Under the pieces are notes generated by a model. The model worked only from the letters and a program-made list of their open reading frames with translations, ran no database searches and had not been told where the DNA came from. Shown piece by piece: positions 17,738-26,864 of a stretch of DNA of 64,000 nt. Both the position numbers and the translations under genes were made by a program. The DNA comes from Pantoea sp050157905 (GTDB lineage: Bacteria > Pseudomonadota > Gammaproteobacteria > Enterobacterales > Enterobacteriaceae). The first letter of the stretch is position 1; every line of letters starts with the position of its first letter. The DNA lies in the NCBI RefSeq assembly GCF_050157905.1, contig NZ_JBKIWZ010000001.1:3038001-3102000 (forward strand). The letters run 5' to 3'.

Positions 17738-18661
17738 ATGCGTACCCTGATTTTTGACACTGATATCGGCGTGGATGACGCCTTTGCGCTGGCCTATGCG
17801 GCGCGAACGCAGCACCTGCTGGGGATTACCACGGTGTTCGGCAATGTGCCGGTAGGTCAGGCGGTAAAAAATGCCCGGCTGTTTTGCGAAAAAATGGCCA
17901 TTGAGGCGGAGGTATATCGGGGCTGTTCACGACCGCTGGCGCTGGCCCCCTCTGCACCCGCGGCACTGCACGGTGAAGACGGACTGGGTGATGCTTTTGA
18001 AAATGCCTACAGCGATCGGGCACCGGGCGCGGTGCAGTTTATTATCGACAGCGTACGGGCACAGCCGCATCAGATTACGCTGGTGGCGATAGGGCCGCTG
18101 ACCAATATCGCCACGGCTATCAATCAGGCGCCGGATATTATTCCGCTGGTGAAGGAGCTGGTGATCATGGGCGGCGCGTTTGGCACCGATGGCCACAGCG
18201 GTAATGTGACGCCCTTCAGTGAATTCAATATCTGGAAAGATCCGCACGCCGCCGATCAGGTGCTCGCCTCGGCGCTGAAGGTGGTGGTGATCCCGCTGGA
18301 CGTCACGCACAAGGTGTTAATCAGCGGCGAAGAAGTGCAGCGCCTGAATCAGCCGGTCCTGAGTGCGATCTGTCGCCCTTATCTGGCCTATAGCCTGGCG
18401 AAAGAGGGGTTCAGCGGCATGGCGCTGCACGACACCCTGGCAGTAGCGTGGCTGACACTGCCCCAGGCCTTTACCCTCATAGAAAGCCCGCTGCGCGTCA
18501 TCACCGAGGGAATCGCCTGCGGCCAGACGGTACGCAGAGTGAGCGTGCTGGCCTCACGCGCCGATCCGTTTGCCGGTCTGCCCGCCCAGCGTGTCGCGCT
18601 CGCCGTGGACGCAGACGCGGTGCGGGCGCACTTCTTTGAAACCCTGACCGCCGCGCCCTGA
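17738..18661 (+). CDS. Inosine-uridine-type nucleoside hydrolase
   Basis: A 307-aa N-ribohydrolase that splits nucleosides into base and ribose in the cytoplasm. The calcium-binding signature DTDIGVDDA is at residues 7-15. The family blocks VAIGPLTNIATAI and VIMGGAFGTDGHSGNVTP follow, and a histidine in ALHDTLAV sits in the C-terminal part. It resembles RihA/RihB/RihC, but base preference cannot be read. The start follows a short GGAG site. It is divergent from crcB and its riboswitch; lgoD converges on it, 6 nt away. Confidence 0.92.
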   Translation: MRTLIFDTDIGVDDAFALAYAARTQHLLGITTVFGNVPVGQAVKNARLFCEKMAIEAEVYRGCSRPLALAPSAPAALHGEDGLGDAFENAYSDRAPGAVQFIIDSVRAQPHQITLVAIGPLTNIATAINQAPDIIPLVKELVIMGGAFGTDGHSGNVTPFSEFNIWKDPHAADQVLASALKVVVIPLDVTHKVLISGEEVQRLNQPVLSAICRPYLAYSLAKEGFSGMALHDTLAVAWLTLPQAFTLIESPLRVITEGIACGQTVRRVSVLASRADPFAGLPAQRVALAVDADAVRAHFFETLTAAP

Positions 18662-18667
18662 CGCCCG

Positions 18668-19696
18668 TTAGCGGTCGAAATGAATCACGCCTTTGATCAG
18701 TTCACGGTTATTTATGACCTGCGCTTCAAATGTCTGATCCAGCGTCGAGAAGGCCAGGTGATGATTGAGCATCATGTCGGCACGTAACTGGCCGCTGGCC
18801 ATCAGCGCACACACCCGATCGAAATCCTCGCGGGTGGCGTTGCGGCTGCCCATCAGCGTGGTCTCTTTCTTGTGAAATTCACTATCCGGGATCACCAGAT
18901 CGCCTTTGTGCAGGCCGACATAAACGACAGTGCCGCCGTGCCGCATCAGGTTAACCGCATTGTTCATCGCGGCCGGGTTGCCCGTGGCGTCGATCACCTT
19001 CAGCGCCAGCCGGCCACCAAACTGTTCGCGCAGCGCCGTGATAAACGTCGCATCAGCCGGATCGAGTGCGGCCAGGCCAAGCCGATCGGCGACATGCTGG
19101 CGACGAAATTCACTGGTATCGGCGACCACGACCTGTGCGCCGCTGGCGGCTGCAATGGCAGCAACGCCCAGCCCGATTGGCCCGGCACCGACCACCAGCA
19201 CCTGCTCATCCGCCTCCACTGCGGCACGCCGCACCGCATGGGCGCTGATGGCGAACGGCTCAATCAGCGCAGCCGCCTCCGGTGCGACCTCATCCACCGC
19301 CAGCAACGTACTGACCGGCACGCTCAGGTAATCGCTGAAGCCGCCATCCTGATGCACGCCAATCACGGAAATCTGCTCACAGCAGTTGGTCCGGCCGCTC
19401 TGGCAGGCGTCACACGTCAGGCAGGCGATGTAAGGCATCAGCGCCACCCGCTGGCCCGGCTGAACCCCCTCAGCGCCGCAGCCCAGCGCCACCACTTCAG
19501 CACAGATTTCATGGCCCAGTACACGCGGATAGCTGAAAAACGGCTGGTTGCCCGACCAGGCGTGGATATCTGTGCCGCAAATCCCGGCGGTCAGAATTTT
19601 AATCAGCGCCTCGCCTGCGGCGGGTGTCGGCAGGTCGCGGCGGGCCCATACCATTCTGCGGGGTTCTGCAATGAGCAGTGCTTTCATTGTTGTCAT
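18668..19696 (-). CDS. lgoD: L-galactonate-5-dehydrogenase
   Basis: A 342-aa zinc-dependent medium-chain dehydrogenase that oxidises L-galactonate to D-tagaturonate. Catalytic zinc residues are C40 (AGICGTDIHAWSGNQPFFSY) and H62-E63 (GHE). A structural-zinc cysteine cluster lies at about residues 92-106. The NAD-binding motif is GAGPIGLG. The segment SVIGVHQDGGFSDYLSVPV and the tail NNRELIKGVIHF are close to E. coli LgoD (YjjN) as I remember it. The ATG at 19696 has a GGAG site; the open frame upstream is not used. It is divergent from lgoR. Confidence 0.92.
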   Translation of the reverse strand: MTTMKALLIAEPRRMVWARRDLPTPAAGEALIKILTAGICGTDIHAWSGNQPFFSYPRVLGHEICAEVVALGCGAEGVQPGQRVALMPYIACLTCDACQSGRTNCCEQISVIGVHQDGGFSDYLSVPVSTLLAVDEVAPEAAALIEPFAISAHAVRRAAVEADEQVLVVGAGPIGLGVAAIAAASGAQVVVADTSEFRRQHVADRLGLAALDPADATFITALREQFGGRLALKVIDATGNPAAMNNAVNLMRHGGTVVYVGLHKGDLVIPDSEFHKKETTLMGSRNATREDFDRVCALMASGQLRADMMLNHHLAFSTLDQTFEAQVINNRELIKGVIHFDR

Positions 19697-19801
19697 AGTG
19701 ATTCTCCGGTTGTCCTGCAGGCAGTTAGGGCGAATCCGCCACACCGCGCAGCGCCGGTCTGCGGGAAGTGTGAAGCACGACGATTTTTTTGGGCTTTGAA
19801 T

Positions 19802-19824
19802 GGTTTTTAATGCATAAAAAACCG
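19802..19824. promoter_or_regulatory. Candidate LgoR operator between lgoD and lgoR
   Basis: GGTTTTTAATGCATAAAAAA then CC forms a near-perfect palindrome in the divergent lgoD/lgoR spacer, just before the lgoR ribosome site. Its half, ATTAAAAACC, recurs twice before lgoT (20732-20753). The link to LgoR is inferred. Confidence 0.5.
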
Positions 19825-19833
19825 GAGAGCACG

Positions 19834-20736
19834 ATGAGCCGCAGTCAGAATTTGCGTCAGAACGTCATTAACCAGATGCTCGACAGCATTGCGCAGCATC
19901 ACATCCGTTCTCCCCTGCCACCGCAGGCGGCGCTGGCCGAGATGTTTAATATCAGCCGGACCACGGTGCGTCATACCCTGCACTATCTGCATCAGTGCGG
20001 CGTGCTCGACAAGGTGAATCAGACGTATGTCATCGTACGCGAACCGCGCGAAGATGACCGCTTCAGCGCCTTAACGCCGCCGGTTGAGCAGCAGGCCAGC
20101 CACGTCGAGCAGATGTTTTTTAATCTGATTAACCAGCGGCAACTGGTGCCCGGCGACACCTTTAGCGAGCTACAACTGGCGCAGCAGATCAGGGTCAGTC
20201 CGGTGGTCGTTCGCGAGTTTCTGCTGCGTTTTATGCGCTATGACCTGCTGGAACCGGTCCGGCGGGGTCAGTGGCGGATGAAAAAATTCACCCAGGATTA
20301 TGCAGAGAACCTGTTTGAGCTGCGCGAAATGCTGGAAACCCACGCCCTGAGCCGTTTCCTGAATCTGCCCGCCAGCGATGAACGCTGGGTGCAGGCGCGG
20401 GATCTGCTGGATCGTCATCGATCGATGCGTGACACCATTGCCAGCGACTATCGCCACTTTGCCGCGCTCGACCGGCAGATGCACTCACTGATTTTATCGG
20501 CGGCTAATAATCCGTTTTTTAATCAGTCACTGGAGATTATCGCGGTGATCTTTCACTCGCATTATCAGTGGGATGAAAGCGATTTGAAGCAGCGCAATAT
20601 CGTGGCACTGGAGGAGCACATGGCGATTCTGACCGCGCTGATTGGCCGTCAGGATATCGACGCGCTTTGTGCCTTACATAGCCATCTGGCCACCGCCAAA
20701 ACCTCGATGGTGCGCTCGATCAGTCAGTACAATTAA
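19834..20736 (+). CDS. lgoR: GntR-family regulator of L-galactonate genes
   Basis: A 300-aa GntR/FadR-type regulator. The N-terminal HTH segment (residues about 1-70) contains LAEMFNISRTTVRHTLHYL. A second DNA-binding-like segment reads LQLAQQIRVSPVVVREFLLR. The C-terminal FCD-type helical domain contains FELREMLETHALSRFLNLP and ends with HLATAKTSMVRSI. The whole protein resembles E. coli LgoR (YjjM), needed for growth on L-galactonate. The ATG at 19834 follows CGGAGAG. It lies between the divergent lgoD and the downstream lgoT. Confidence 0.88.
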   Translation: MSRSQNLRQNVINQMLDSIAQHHIRSPLPPQAALAEMFNISRTTVRHTLHYLHQCGVLDKVNQTYVIVREPREDDRFSALTPPVEQQASHVEQMFFNLINQRQLVPGDTFSELQLAQQIRVSPVVVREFLLRFMRYDLLEPVRRGQWRMKKFTQDYAENLFELREMLETHALSRFLNLPASDERWVQARDLLDRHRSMRDTIASDYRHFAALDRQMHSLILSAANNPFFNQSLEIIAVIFHSHYQWDESDLKQRNIVALEEHMAILTALIGRQDIDALCALHSHLATAKTSMVRSISQYN

Positions 20737-20753
20737 AAACCGATTAAAAACCG
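20732..20753. repeat. Tandem 11-bp repeat, candidate LgoR sites before lgoT
   Basis: Two head-to-tail copies of ATTAAAAACCG begin over the lgoR stop codon region and end 150 nt before lgoT. The same half-site occurs between lgoD and lgoR, which suggests common control of the cluster. Confidence 0.5.
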
Positions 20754-20906
20754 CAAAGCATTAGCTCCCGCACGATTCAGAAACATCTTTGCAACAGCCT
20801 TATCTCTTTGCTTTTAGTCTCGACTGCAACGTCACGGCGGCCGCTTGCCGCTGCGCGCAGACCCCTTCTCACCATAACGATAAGTACCCAGTTTCGGGAG
20901 AGTGCA

Positions 20907-22259
20907 ATGGAAAAGACCTCAGTAACCGGCCGCGACCACGCATCCGGCGGGATGACACCAGACCAGGATTTTGTGCCGATGCGCAGCGACGTGGTGCGTT
21001 CCCCACGTATCCGCAAAGTGCAGATTACGGCGATGCTGCTGCTGCTGTTCGCGGCCATCATCAACTATCTGGATCGCAGCTCGCTGTCCGTGGCGAACAT
21101 GACGATTCGCGATGAGATGGGGCTGAGCGCCACCGAAATCGGCGTGCTGCTCTCCGCCTTTTCGCTCGCCTATGGGCTGGCGCAGCTGCCGTGCGGTGCG
21201 CTGCTGGATCGCAAAGGGCCGCGCATTATGCTCGGCATCGGCATGTTTATCTGGTCGCTGTTCCAGGCTGCCTCTGGCCTGGTACATAACTTCACGCAGT
21301 TCGTGCTGGTCCGCATCGGCCTCGGCATTGGCGAAGCGCCGATGAATCCGTGTGGCGTGAAAGTGATTAACGACTGGTTCAACATCAAAGATCGCGGCAT
21401 GCCGATGGGGATGTTTAATGCGGCATCGATGATTGGGCTGTCGGTAGCACCACCGATTCTGGCGGCAATGATGCTGGTGATGGGCTGGCGGGGCATGTTT
21501 GTTACTATCGGTATCCTTGGCATGTTCCTCGCCATCGGCTGGTACATGATTTACCGCGACCGCGACAACAACACCCTGAGTGCCGAAGAGATCCACTATC
21601 TGCAGGCGGGCAGCGTGGCGTCACGTAAAGAGCCAATCAGCTTCAGAGAGTGGCGCGGTCTGTTTAAGCAGCGCACCATGTGGGGCATGATGATTGGCTT
21701 CAGCGGCATCAACTATACCGCATGGCTCTATATCGCCTGGCTGCCGGGCTATCTGCAATCTACCTATCACCTCGATCTGAAAAGCACCGGTCTGCTGGCG
21801 GCGATTCCGTTTCTGTTTGGTGCAGCGGGCATGCTGCTGAATGGTTATGTGGTTGACGCGCTGGTGCGTCGCGGCTTTAACGCGGTGAAAACCCGTAAAG
21901 TCTGCATCGTCAGCGGGATGCTGCTCTCAGCCGGATTCACCGCCGTAGTAACCCGTGCCACCGACACCACCAGCGCCGTAACGCTGATTGGGATGGCGCT
22001 GTTCTGCATCCACTTCGCTGGCACGTCGTGCTGGGGCCTGATCCACGCCAACGTGACTGCCCGTATGACCGCGTCGGTTGGCAGCATTCAGAACTTCGCC
22101 AGCTTTATCTTCGCCTCGTTTGCCCCCGTGATCACTGGCTGGGTACTCGACACCACGAAGTCCTTCAGCCTGGCGCTGATGATTTGTGCCTGCGTGACGC
22201 TGATCGGCGCACTCGCCTACCTGCTGCTGGTGCGCCAGCCGATTACCGACGGCGATTAG
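20907..22259 (+). CDS. lgoT: L-galactonate transporter (MFS, ACS family)
   Basis: A 450-aa inner-membrane proton symporter with about 12 helices. The blocks INYLDRSSLSVANMTIRDEM, QLPCGALLDRKGPRIMLGIG and GEAPMNPCGVKVINDWFN match the LgoT (YjjL) type of sugar-acid transporters, and MTASVGSIQNFASFI near the end agrees. The ATG at 20907 follows GGGAGAG; an upstream frame extension is not needed. Together with lgoD and lgoR it provides uptake and the first oxidation of L-galactonate. Later enzymes of the tagaturonate pathway are not in the window. Confidence 0.92.
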   Translation: MEKTSVTGRDHASGGMTPDQDFVPMRSDVVRSPRIRKVQITAMLLLLFAAIINYLDRSSLSVANMTIRDEMGLSATEIGVLLSAFSLAYGLAQLPCGALLDRKGPRIMLGIGMFIWSLFQAASGLVHNFTQFVLVRIGLGIGEAPMNPCGVKVINDWFNIKDRGMPMGMFNAASMIGLSVAPPILAAMMLVMGWRGMFVTIGILGMFLAIGWYMIYRDRDNNTLSAEEIHYLQAGSVASRKEPISFREWRGLFKQRTMWGMMIGFSGINYTAWLYIAWLPGYLQSTYHLDLKSTGLLAAIPFLFGAAGMLLNGYVVDALVRRGFNAVKTRKVCIVSGMLLSAGFTAVVTRATDTTSAVTLIGMALFCIHFAGTSCWGLIHANVTARMTASVGSIQNFASFIFASFAPVITGWVLDTTKSFSLALMICACVTLIGALAYLLLVRQPITDGD

Positions 22260-22280
22260 TCGCCGCTGACGGCGCGGCGG

Positions 22281-23672
22281 CTACGTCAGCGCCGTCAGGG
22301 TCACGCCATATTTCGCCCCGTAACGCTTAATCCCCGCCACGACCTTCTCCGTGCTGAGCGGCGGCGGCGGTGGCAACAGCGCGGCCCGTTCACGCAGCGC
22401 CGAGTCGAAGCGGGAAAAGGTCGCGAAATCACGCGGGAAGCGTTCTTCATCCACCCCGATAAAGACCCCTTCATCACGGGCATGGGCGAGCAGCGCCCGC
22501 CAGCGATCAATCGCCGCCAGCCCGATGCTCTCCGTGCCGTGAGAAAAGAGCATCATGTCAATATTGCGAAACGGCGGCTGTTTTTCGAGGAAGCGTTGCA
22601 GCGCGGCGGCGGAAGGTTCGGTGCAGAACACCAGCCAGAACGGAATCGCCTGCTGTTGCTGCGTACACCATGGATCCATCAGCAGGAAGCTGTCCACCGT
22701 CAGCCGGGTCGGTAAAATGCCTGCCGCCAGATACCAGTCGCGGTAGATCTCCGCCACCACATAACTCATCGCCTCCGGATCGTCGTAACGAATCTCCATC
22801 AGCGTCCAGTTCTGCGCTGCCGCCAGTTTTTTCAGCGGTGAGATGAGGTAGCCATCCAGCCCCCACTCCGCTTCCGGCACGTGATCGGTGGTAGCGGGGG
22901 GCGTCCAGCGCTCCCGGTCAACGCCGTAACGCGCCAGGTATTCCGCCACTCTCGACCCGCCCTGCAGATACTCTTTTTCGGTGGCACCGCCGAGCGCGCC
23001 GAACTGAAAGAACGAGCGGTCGCTGGTGCGCGTTACCGGCCACTGGCGGGTACAGTGATTGATAAACAGCGTCGATCCGGCAGGCAGGCTGCCCATCAGA
23101 AATTCATTGAAGGCCAGCGGCAGGTCACGCAGTTTCAGCCGGAAATAGCGCATCTGGTCCAGCATCAGGCGATCCTGATTCGGGTCATGCATGTGGTGAA
23201 CCGCCAGCCGCGGCCAGGCGGCCAGCAGTGCAGCGGCAATCTCTTTACCCTGCTCAAAGCTCGCCATCGCATCATCGGGATCGCTGCCGGACGCCCGGAC
23301 CGGACAGAGAAACGTCTGCGGCAGCCAGGGCACGCTCATCGCCGACGCCAGATGCACCAGCGCGCCGTTCGATGAGCCAATAAAGGCAGCCGGATACGCC
23401 TGCTGAGGATATTCACTCACCATCCACTCGGCGATCCCTTCCACATCCAGTTCGCCCGCCTGCCGCAGGCTGATCCCCTCCGCCAGACCGCCCAGCGCAT
23501 AGCCCCACTCGCGTAGCCCGGTAGGCAGCCGGTTCAGCGAGGGCAGCAGGCGATCCAGCGTCGGTGACTGACTGGGACTGGTAAAAGGACGATCGTGAAG
23601 CGCATTGGCCAGTGCCAGCAGCATGGCCGCCGCAGAGTCAAAACGGGCAATGCCTTTGGGCGGTTTACTCAT
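22281..23672 (-). CDS. Protein of unknown function with a hydrolase-like GSSNG motif
   Basis: A 463-aa protein I do not recognise. It has no signal peptide. A segment AAFIGSSNGALVHLASAM (about residue 95) looks like an alpha/beta-hydrolase nucleophile elbow (G-x-S-x-G), but the rest of a catalytic triad is not evident. Other notable stretches are LFINHCTRQWPVTRTSDRSF and RYDDPEAMSYVVAEIYRDWY. Its ATG at 23672 follows AGGAG and overlaps the stop of the preceding alpha/beta hydrolase gene by 8 nt, so the two are translationally coupled and probably act together. Confidence 0.75.
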   Translation of the reverse strand: MSKPPKGIARFDSAAAMLLALANALHDRPFTSPSQSPTLDRLLPSLNRLPTGLREWGYALGGLAEGISLRQAGELDVEGIAEWMVSEYPQQAYPAAFIGSSNGALVHLASAMSVPWLPQTFLCPVRASGSDPDDAMASFEQGKEIAAALLAAWPRLAVHHMHDPNQDRLMLDQMRYFRLKLRDLPLAFNEFLMGSLPAGSTLFINHCTRQWPVTRTSDRSFFQFGALGGATEKEYLQGGSRVAEYLARYGVDRERWTPPATTDHVPEAEWGLDGYLISPLKKLAAAQNWTLMEIRYDDPEAMSYVVAEIYRDWYLAAGILPTRLTVDSFLLMDPWCTQQQQAIPFWLVFCTEPSAAALQRFLEKQPPFRNIDMMLFSHGTESIGLAAIDRWRALLAHARDEGVFIGVDEERFPRDFATFSRFDSALRERAALLPPPPPLSTEKVVAGIKRYGAKYGVTLTALT

Positions 23673-24576
23673 GCTGATTCTCCTGCTGAATACGCGCCAG
23701 GAAAGGCCGGATGGCGTTGCAGAAACTCCACGGATAGACATAGTGCAGCGTATGAGTGCCATCGCGCAGCGTCAGACGTTCACTACGCGGCATCAGCGCG
23801 GCGAGTTCATCCAGCCAGCGCGCCGGGCAGATCGGATCGCGCGAGCCGCGCAGCAGCAGTGTGGGGGCGCTGATGTAGGTAAGGCGATGCTCAATGTGAT
23901 CCCGCATCATGGCACGCATTGTGCCAAACGCGCGCCACAGCCCTGCCTTGGCGTAATCAATGCGGGCCAGCGGCCCCGGTGGCCGGCGCGTTTCCAGCCG
24001 GCCATTGCGCCAGCTGCGCCAGAGCTGACGCGGCAGGCTGCGGGCGTGACGATCAACCGTTGGCCCCTGCAGCACCAGCCCCGCCACTGCCTGCGGATGT
24101 TTCACCGCCAGCGCCGCCAGAATCTGGCAGCCGAACGAATTTCCGACCCAGATGGCACGCTGAAAACCGTTATGCTGCAACCAGAGCCAGAGCACATCCG
24201 CCTGCTGCGCCACAGACATCACGGGGGCTGACGCTGGCAGCGCACTGGCGCCGAAACCCGGCAGATCCGGCACCAGCACGTGGTAATCACGACCCAGCGC
24301 CAGCGCCAGCGGCTCCATAGCCCGGCCCGACATCACCAGACCATGGATCAGCACCACGGGCAGGCCCTGATCGTTATTGGGCGTGACGCGGGTAAACATG
24401 CGCCAGTCGCCGATCTGCTGAAAGTAACCGGCCAGTCCGGCGTGATGACTGCGCGGCGACACCGGCGGCGTCTGCTTCAGCGCCTGCCAGCGTTTCATGC
24501 CCCACAGCGTCGCCGCTACACCCAATCCCACGCCTGCCACAATCGCTGCCTGTTTTCGTCGATGCTTCTGAATCAT
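23665..24576 (-). CDS. Membrane-anchored alpha/beta hydrolase
   Basis: A 303-aa hydrolase with an N-terminal membrane anchor (about residues 11-27, AIVAGVGLGVAATLWGM). The fold motifs are complete: oxyanion VVLIHGLVMSG, nucleophile elbow GNSFG (S147), acid in GSRDPICP, and histidine in DGTHTLHY. It may be an esterase, lipase or lactonase; the substrate is unknown. It is the first gene of a two-gene operon with the unknown protein at 22281-23672, overlapping it by 8 nt. It has its own ribosome site (AGGAG before the ATG). Confidence 0.86.
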   Translation of the reverse strand: MIQKHRRKQAAIVAGVGLGVAATLWGMKRWQALKQTPPVSPRSHHAGLAGYFQQIGDWRMFTRVTPNNDQGLPVVLIHGLVMSGRAMEPLALALGRDYHVLVPDLPGFGASALPASAPVMSVAQQADVLWLWLQHNGFQRAIWVGNSFGCQILAALAVKHPQAVAGLVLQGPTVDRHARSLPRQLWRSWRNGRLETRRPPGPLARIDYAKAGLWRAFGTMRAMMRDHIEHRLTYISAPTLLLRGSRDPICPARWLDELAALMPRSERLTLRDGTHTLHYVYPWSFCNAIRPFLARIQQENQHE

Positions 24577-24870
24577 CCGCTGCTCCTGATTGGGGGAGAA
24601 TAATTCAGTGTAGGCCGGGATCGAACAGGCGGCGGGTTTATGGTGGGTTCGTCAGGGTCAGGGCGATGCGTTTTGGCAGGAGACTTCAGTTCCGGTATGA
24701 AAAGAGGCTTGTTCGCTAAGGGCGGGGGAGAGGACGTTCGCAATTTTCCCTGTGGGTTGCCTGCCTGTAGCCGAAACAGGCGGGAAAACGCTCTTTCCTC
24801 TCCCGGCCGGACCGCAGCAAAAAGGGCCTCTGCAGGCCCTTTACTTATTAAAAACCGTTAAGTGCTGATT
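24577..24870. other. Intergenic region upstream of the hydrolase operon
   Basis: About 290 bp with no convincing gene. It holds the promoter region of the hydrolase operon on the right side of 24576, an imperfect stem CCTGCCTGT/ACAGGCGGG near 24763-24785, and the chemoreceptor terminator at its far end. Confidence 0.4.
24819..24843 (-). terminator. Terminator of the chemoreceptor gene
   Basis: On the minus strand, AAAGGGCCTGCAGAGGCCCT is followed by TTTTTGC: a compact GC-rich stem with a T run, 28 nt after the chemoreceptor stop codon. Confidence 0.85.
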
Positions 24871-26520
24871 TCAGAAACTTTGCCAGTTGTCATTGCCCGC
24901 AACGGCAACGGCAGGAACCGGACGCAGGACGGCGGCGACCGGTGCGGGAGGATTAGATGGGCGGGCTGCCACCCGGGAAGCTGAGAGCGTAAAGGTGTTG
25001 ACCAGTTGATTAAGTGTGGCAGCCTGCTCCATCAGAGAGCGTGAGGCCGCAGAGGCCTCTTCAACGAGTGCAGCATTCTGCTGCGTCACATCGTCCATCT
25101 GATTGACTGCCTGATGCACCTGCCCTATCCCCTGAGACTGCTCACTGGCCGCCACGGATATCTCATCCACAAGATCGGTAACCTGGCGCACGGCATCGTT
25201 CATTCTTGATATGTTTTCCCCTACGCCTTCTGCCTGAGCGGAGCCGGCTTCAACGAAGCCCATTGATGATTCAATCAGCTCCTTGATTTCGCGTGCCGAA
25301 GATGATGATCGCTGTGCAAGATTGCGGACTTCACCAGCCACGACGGCAAAACCCCGGCCCTGCTCTCCGGCACGGGCCGCTTCGACCGCAGCGTTCAGGG
25401 CCAGGATATTGGTCTGAAAAGCAATTCCTTCAATCAGTGCGATAATGTCAGTGATTTTCGCTGAGCTTCCTCTGATATCGCCCATTGTAGACAGCAATGT
25501 GCGAACGCGACCGGCACTGTCTTCTGAGATTTCATGTGCATTCTTCGCCAGCTGGCTGGCCAGGCGGGTATTTTCAGCGGTCTGGCGAACCGTCTCGCTC
25601 AGCTCAGACATGCTTGCAGCAGTCTGCTCCAGAGAGGCAGCCTGTTCCTCGGTGCGCGATGAGAGGTCTTCGTTACCCGCGGATATCTGTGCTGACGCAG
25701 AGCTGACGGACTGGGCTGACGCTTCAACTTTTGACAGTGATAAGGAGACATTTTCAACCAGATGATTAAATGCCCGGGCTGTCATGCCGATTTCATCCTG
25801 GCGAGACGCGTCAACCCGGAGTGTCAGATCAAGCTTTTCGCTGGCACTCTCCATCGTTTCACGCATACCGTTAAGCTGACGCCGGATGCCAAAGATAGTC
25901 CTGAGTGCAAAGAAAGCCAGCGTGATGATAGCCAGTGCTGAACCGCCGATCAGACTCCATACTGTCGTTTTATAGGTTCTGTCATTTTCTTTACGCAGAC
26001 TGTTGCTGATATCTACATTGAATTTCAGTTGCTTCTGATAATCCGCAATTAACTGACGCGCAGCTTCACCAATGCCATCACTCCCCTGAAGTGCGCCCAG
26101 CGCTACGGCATCATTCTGAGCCCGTGAGCCAGCCAGGAATGCCGGAAGCGTGGATTCAATCCGCTTCAGCGTAGTGAACGCGGACTCCGCCATCTGGCGA
26201 TCCTTTTCATTAGAAACGTCGTGTTTCAGGTAATACTCGTTCAGAGAAGTAATGTTTCGGATGGTCGTGTTAATTTGCTTCTCAACGTCAGCCTGGCGCC
26301 GCGGCTCTGTTGCGCTCTGATGGCGATAAAGCCAGATAATAAGTGAGTTACTTCCGTCGACCATTTTGCCGATGTCCAGCAATGAGGGAACGGTATTCTC
26401 CTGAACGTACTGAAAGCGGGACTGGAATCCTCCGGTAACGACGACTGCCACGATGACCATCGTGACCAGTGCTGCCGAAAGGAGCGAAAAGGTGAGCAGT
26501 AATCGCTGTGTAATCGTCAT
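24871..26520 (-). CDS. Methyl-accepting chemotaxis protein
   Basis: A 549-aa transmembrane chemoreceptor. There are two membrane helices (about residues 7-29 and 187-207) with a periplasmic four-helix-type sensor between them. A HAMP domain follows (about 210-262), then the cytoplasmic coiled coil with the highly conserved tip (IEGIAFQTNILALNAAVEAA and GRGFAVVAGEVRNLAQRS). The last residues, NWQSF, resemble the NWETF tether for CheR/CheB, as in high-abundance receptors. The ligand is unknown. A FliA-type promoter precedes the gene and a strong terminator follows it. Confidence 0.95.
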   Translation of the reverse strand: MTITQRLLLTFSLLSAALVTMVIVAVVVTGGFQSRFQYVQENTVPSLLDIGKMVDGSNSLIIWLYRHQSATEPRRQADVEKQINTTIRNITSLNEYYLKHDVSNEKDRQMAESAFTTLKRIESTLPAFLAGSRAQNDAVALGALQGSDGIGEAARQLIADYQKQLKFNVDISNSLRKENDRTYKTTVWSLIGGSALAIITLAFFALRTIFGIRRQLNGMRETMESASEKLDLTLRVDASRQDEIGMTARAFNHLVENVSLSLSKVEASAQSVSSASAQISAGNEDLSSRTEEQAASLEQTAASMSELSETVRQTAENTRLASQLAKNAHEISEDSAGRVRTLLSTMGDIRGSSAKITDIIALIEGIAFQTNILALNAAVEAARAGEQGRGFAVVAGEVRNLAQRSSSSAREIKELIESSMGFVEAGSAQAEGVGENISRMNDAVRQVTDLVDEISVAASEQSQGIGQVHQAVNQMDDVTQQNAALVEEASAASRSLMEQAATLNQLVNTFTLSASRVAARPSNPPAPVAAVLRPVPAVAVAGNDNWQSF

Positions 26521-26589
26521 CTTTATTTCCTGCCGTTATAAGTCATTGATCTAATGACAAGGTTTCTATAAACCAGACTTCCAGCTTAT

Positions 26590-26616
26590 TTATCGGCAAA
26601 AAATAAAAATTAATTA
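26590..26616 (-). promoter_or_regulatory. FliA (sigma-28) promoter of the chemoreceptor
   Basis: The minus strand carries TAATTAAT, an 11-nt spacer, then GCCGATAA, which is the exact sigma-28 -10 consensus; the -35 is partial. It lies 70 nt before the chemoreceptor start, so the gene probably belongs to the late flagellar regulon. Confidence 0.75.
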
Positions 26617-26864
26617 CGCAAAAAGAAGACTCTCAGTTTAGCGCAATGCTAATGTCCGAAAAATGATGAATTTTTCATTTCTTTTAAGGCAAATTTCCTG
26701 AAACGCTGCCCGCTAGCGGGTAAAGAAAGAGAAAGCCATCTCGCTGCCAGCGCAGTAGTCAGCATTTAATAAAGTACGGTCACCTATAAAACCAACAGCA
26801 AGGGTCTGTTGTAACGTTTTATCCTCTTAAAGTGCGAGATGACCGAAAGCGGATAACATGAGGA
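26617..26864. other. AT-rich intergenic region
   Basis: Between the chemoreceptor promoter and the small reading frame at 26865. There is no gene I can support. It contains a 12-bp palindrome CCCGCTAGCGGG near 26709 without a T run, and AT-rich tracts. Confidence 0.35.

Noticed and set aside
17551..17760. A 69-codon minus-strand frame upstream of crcB
   Set aside because: It overlies the fluoride riboswitch, whose conserved RNA blocks explain the sequence better.
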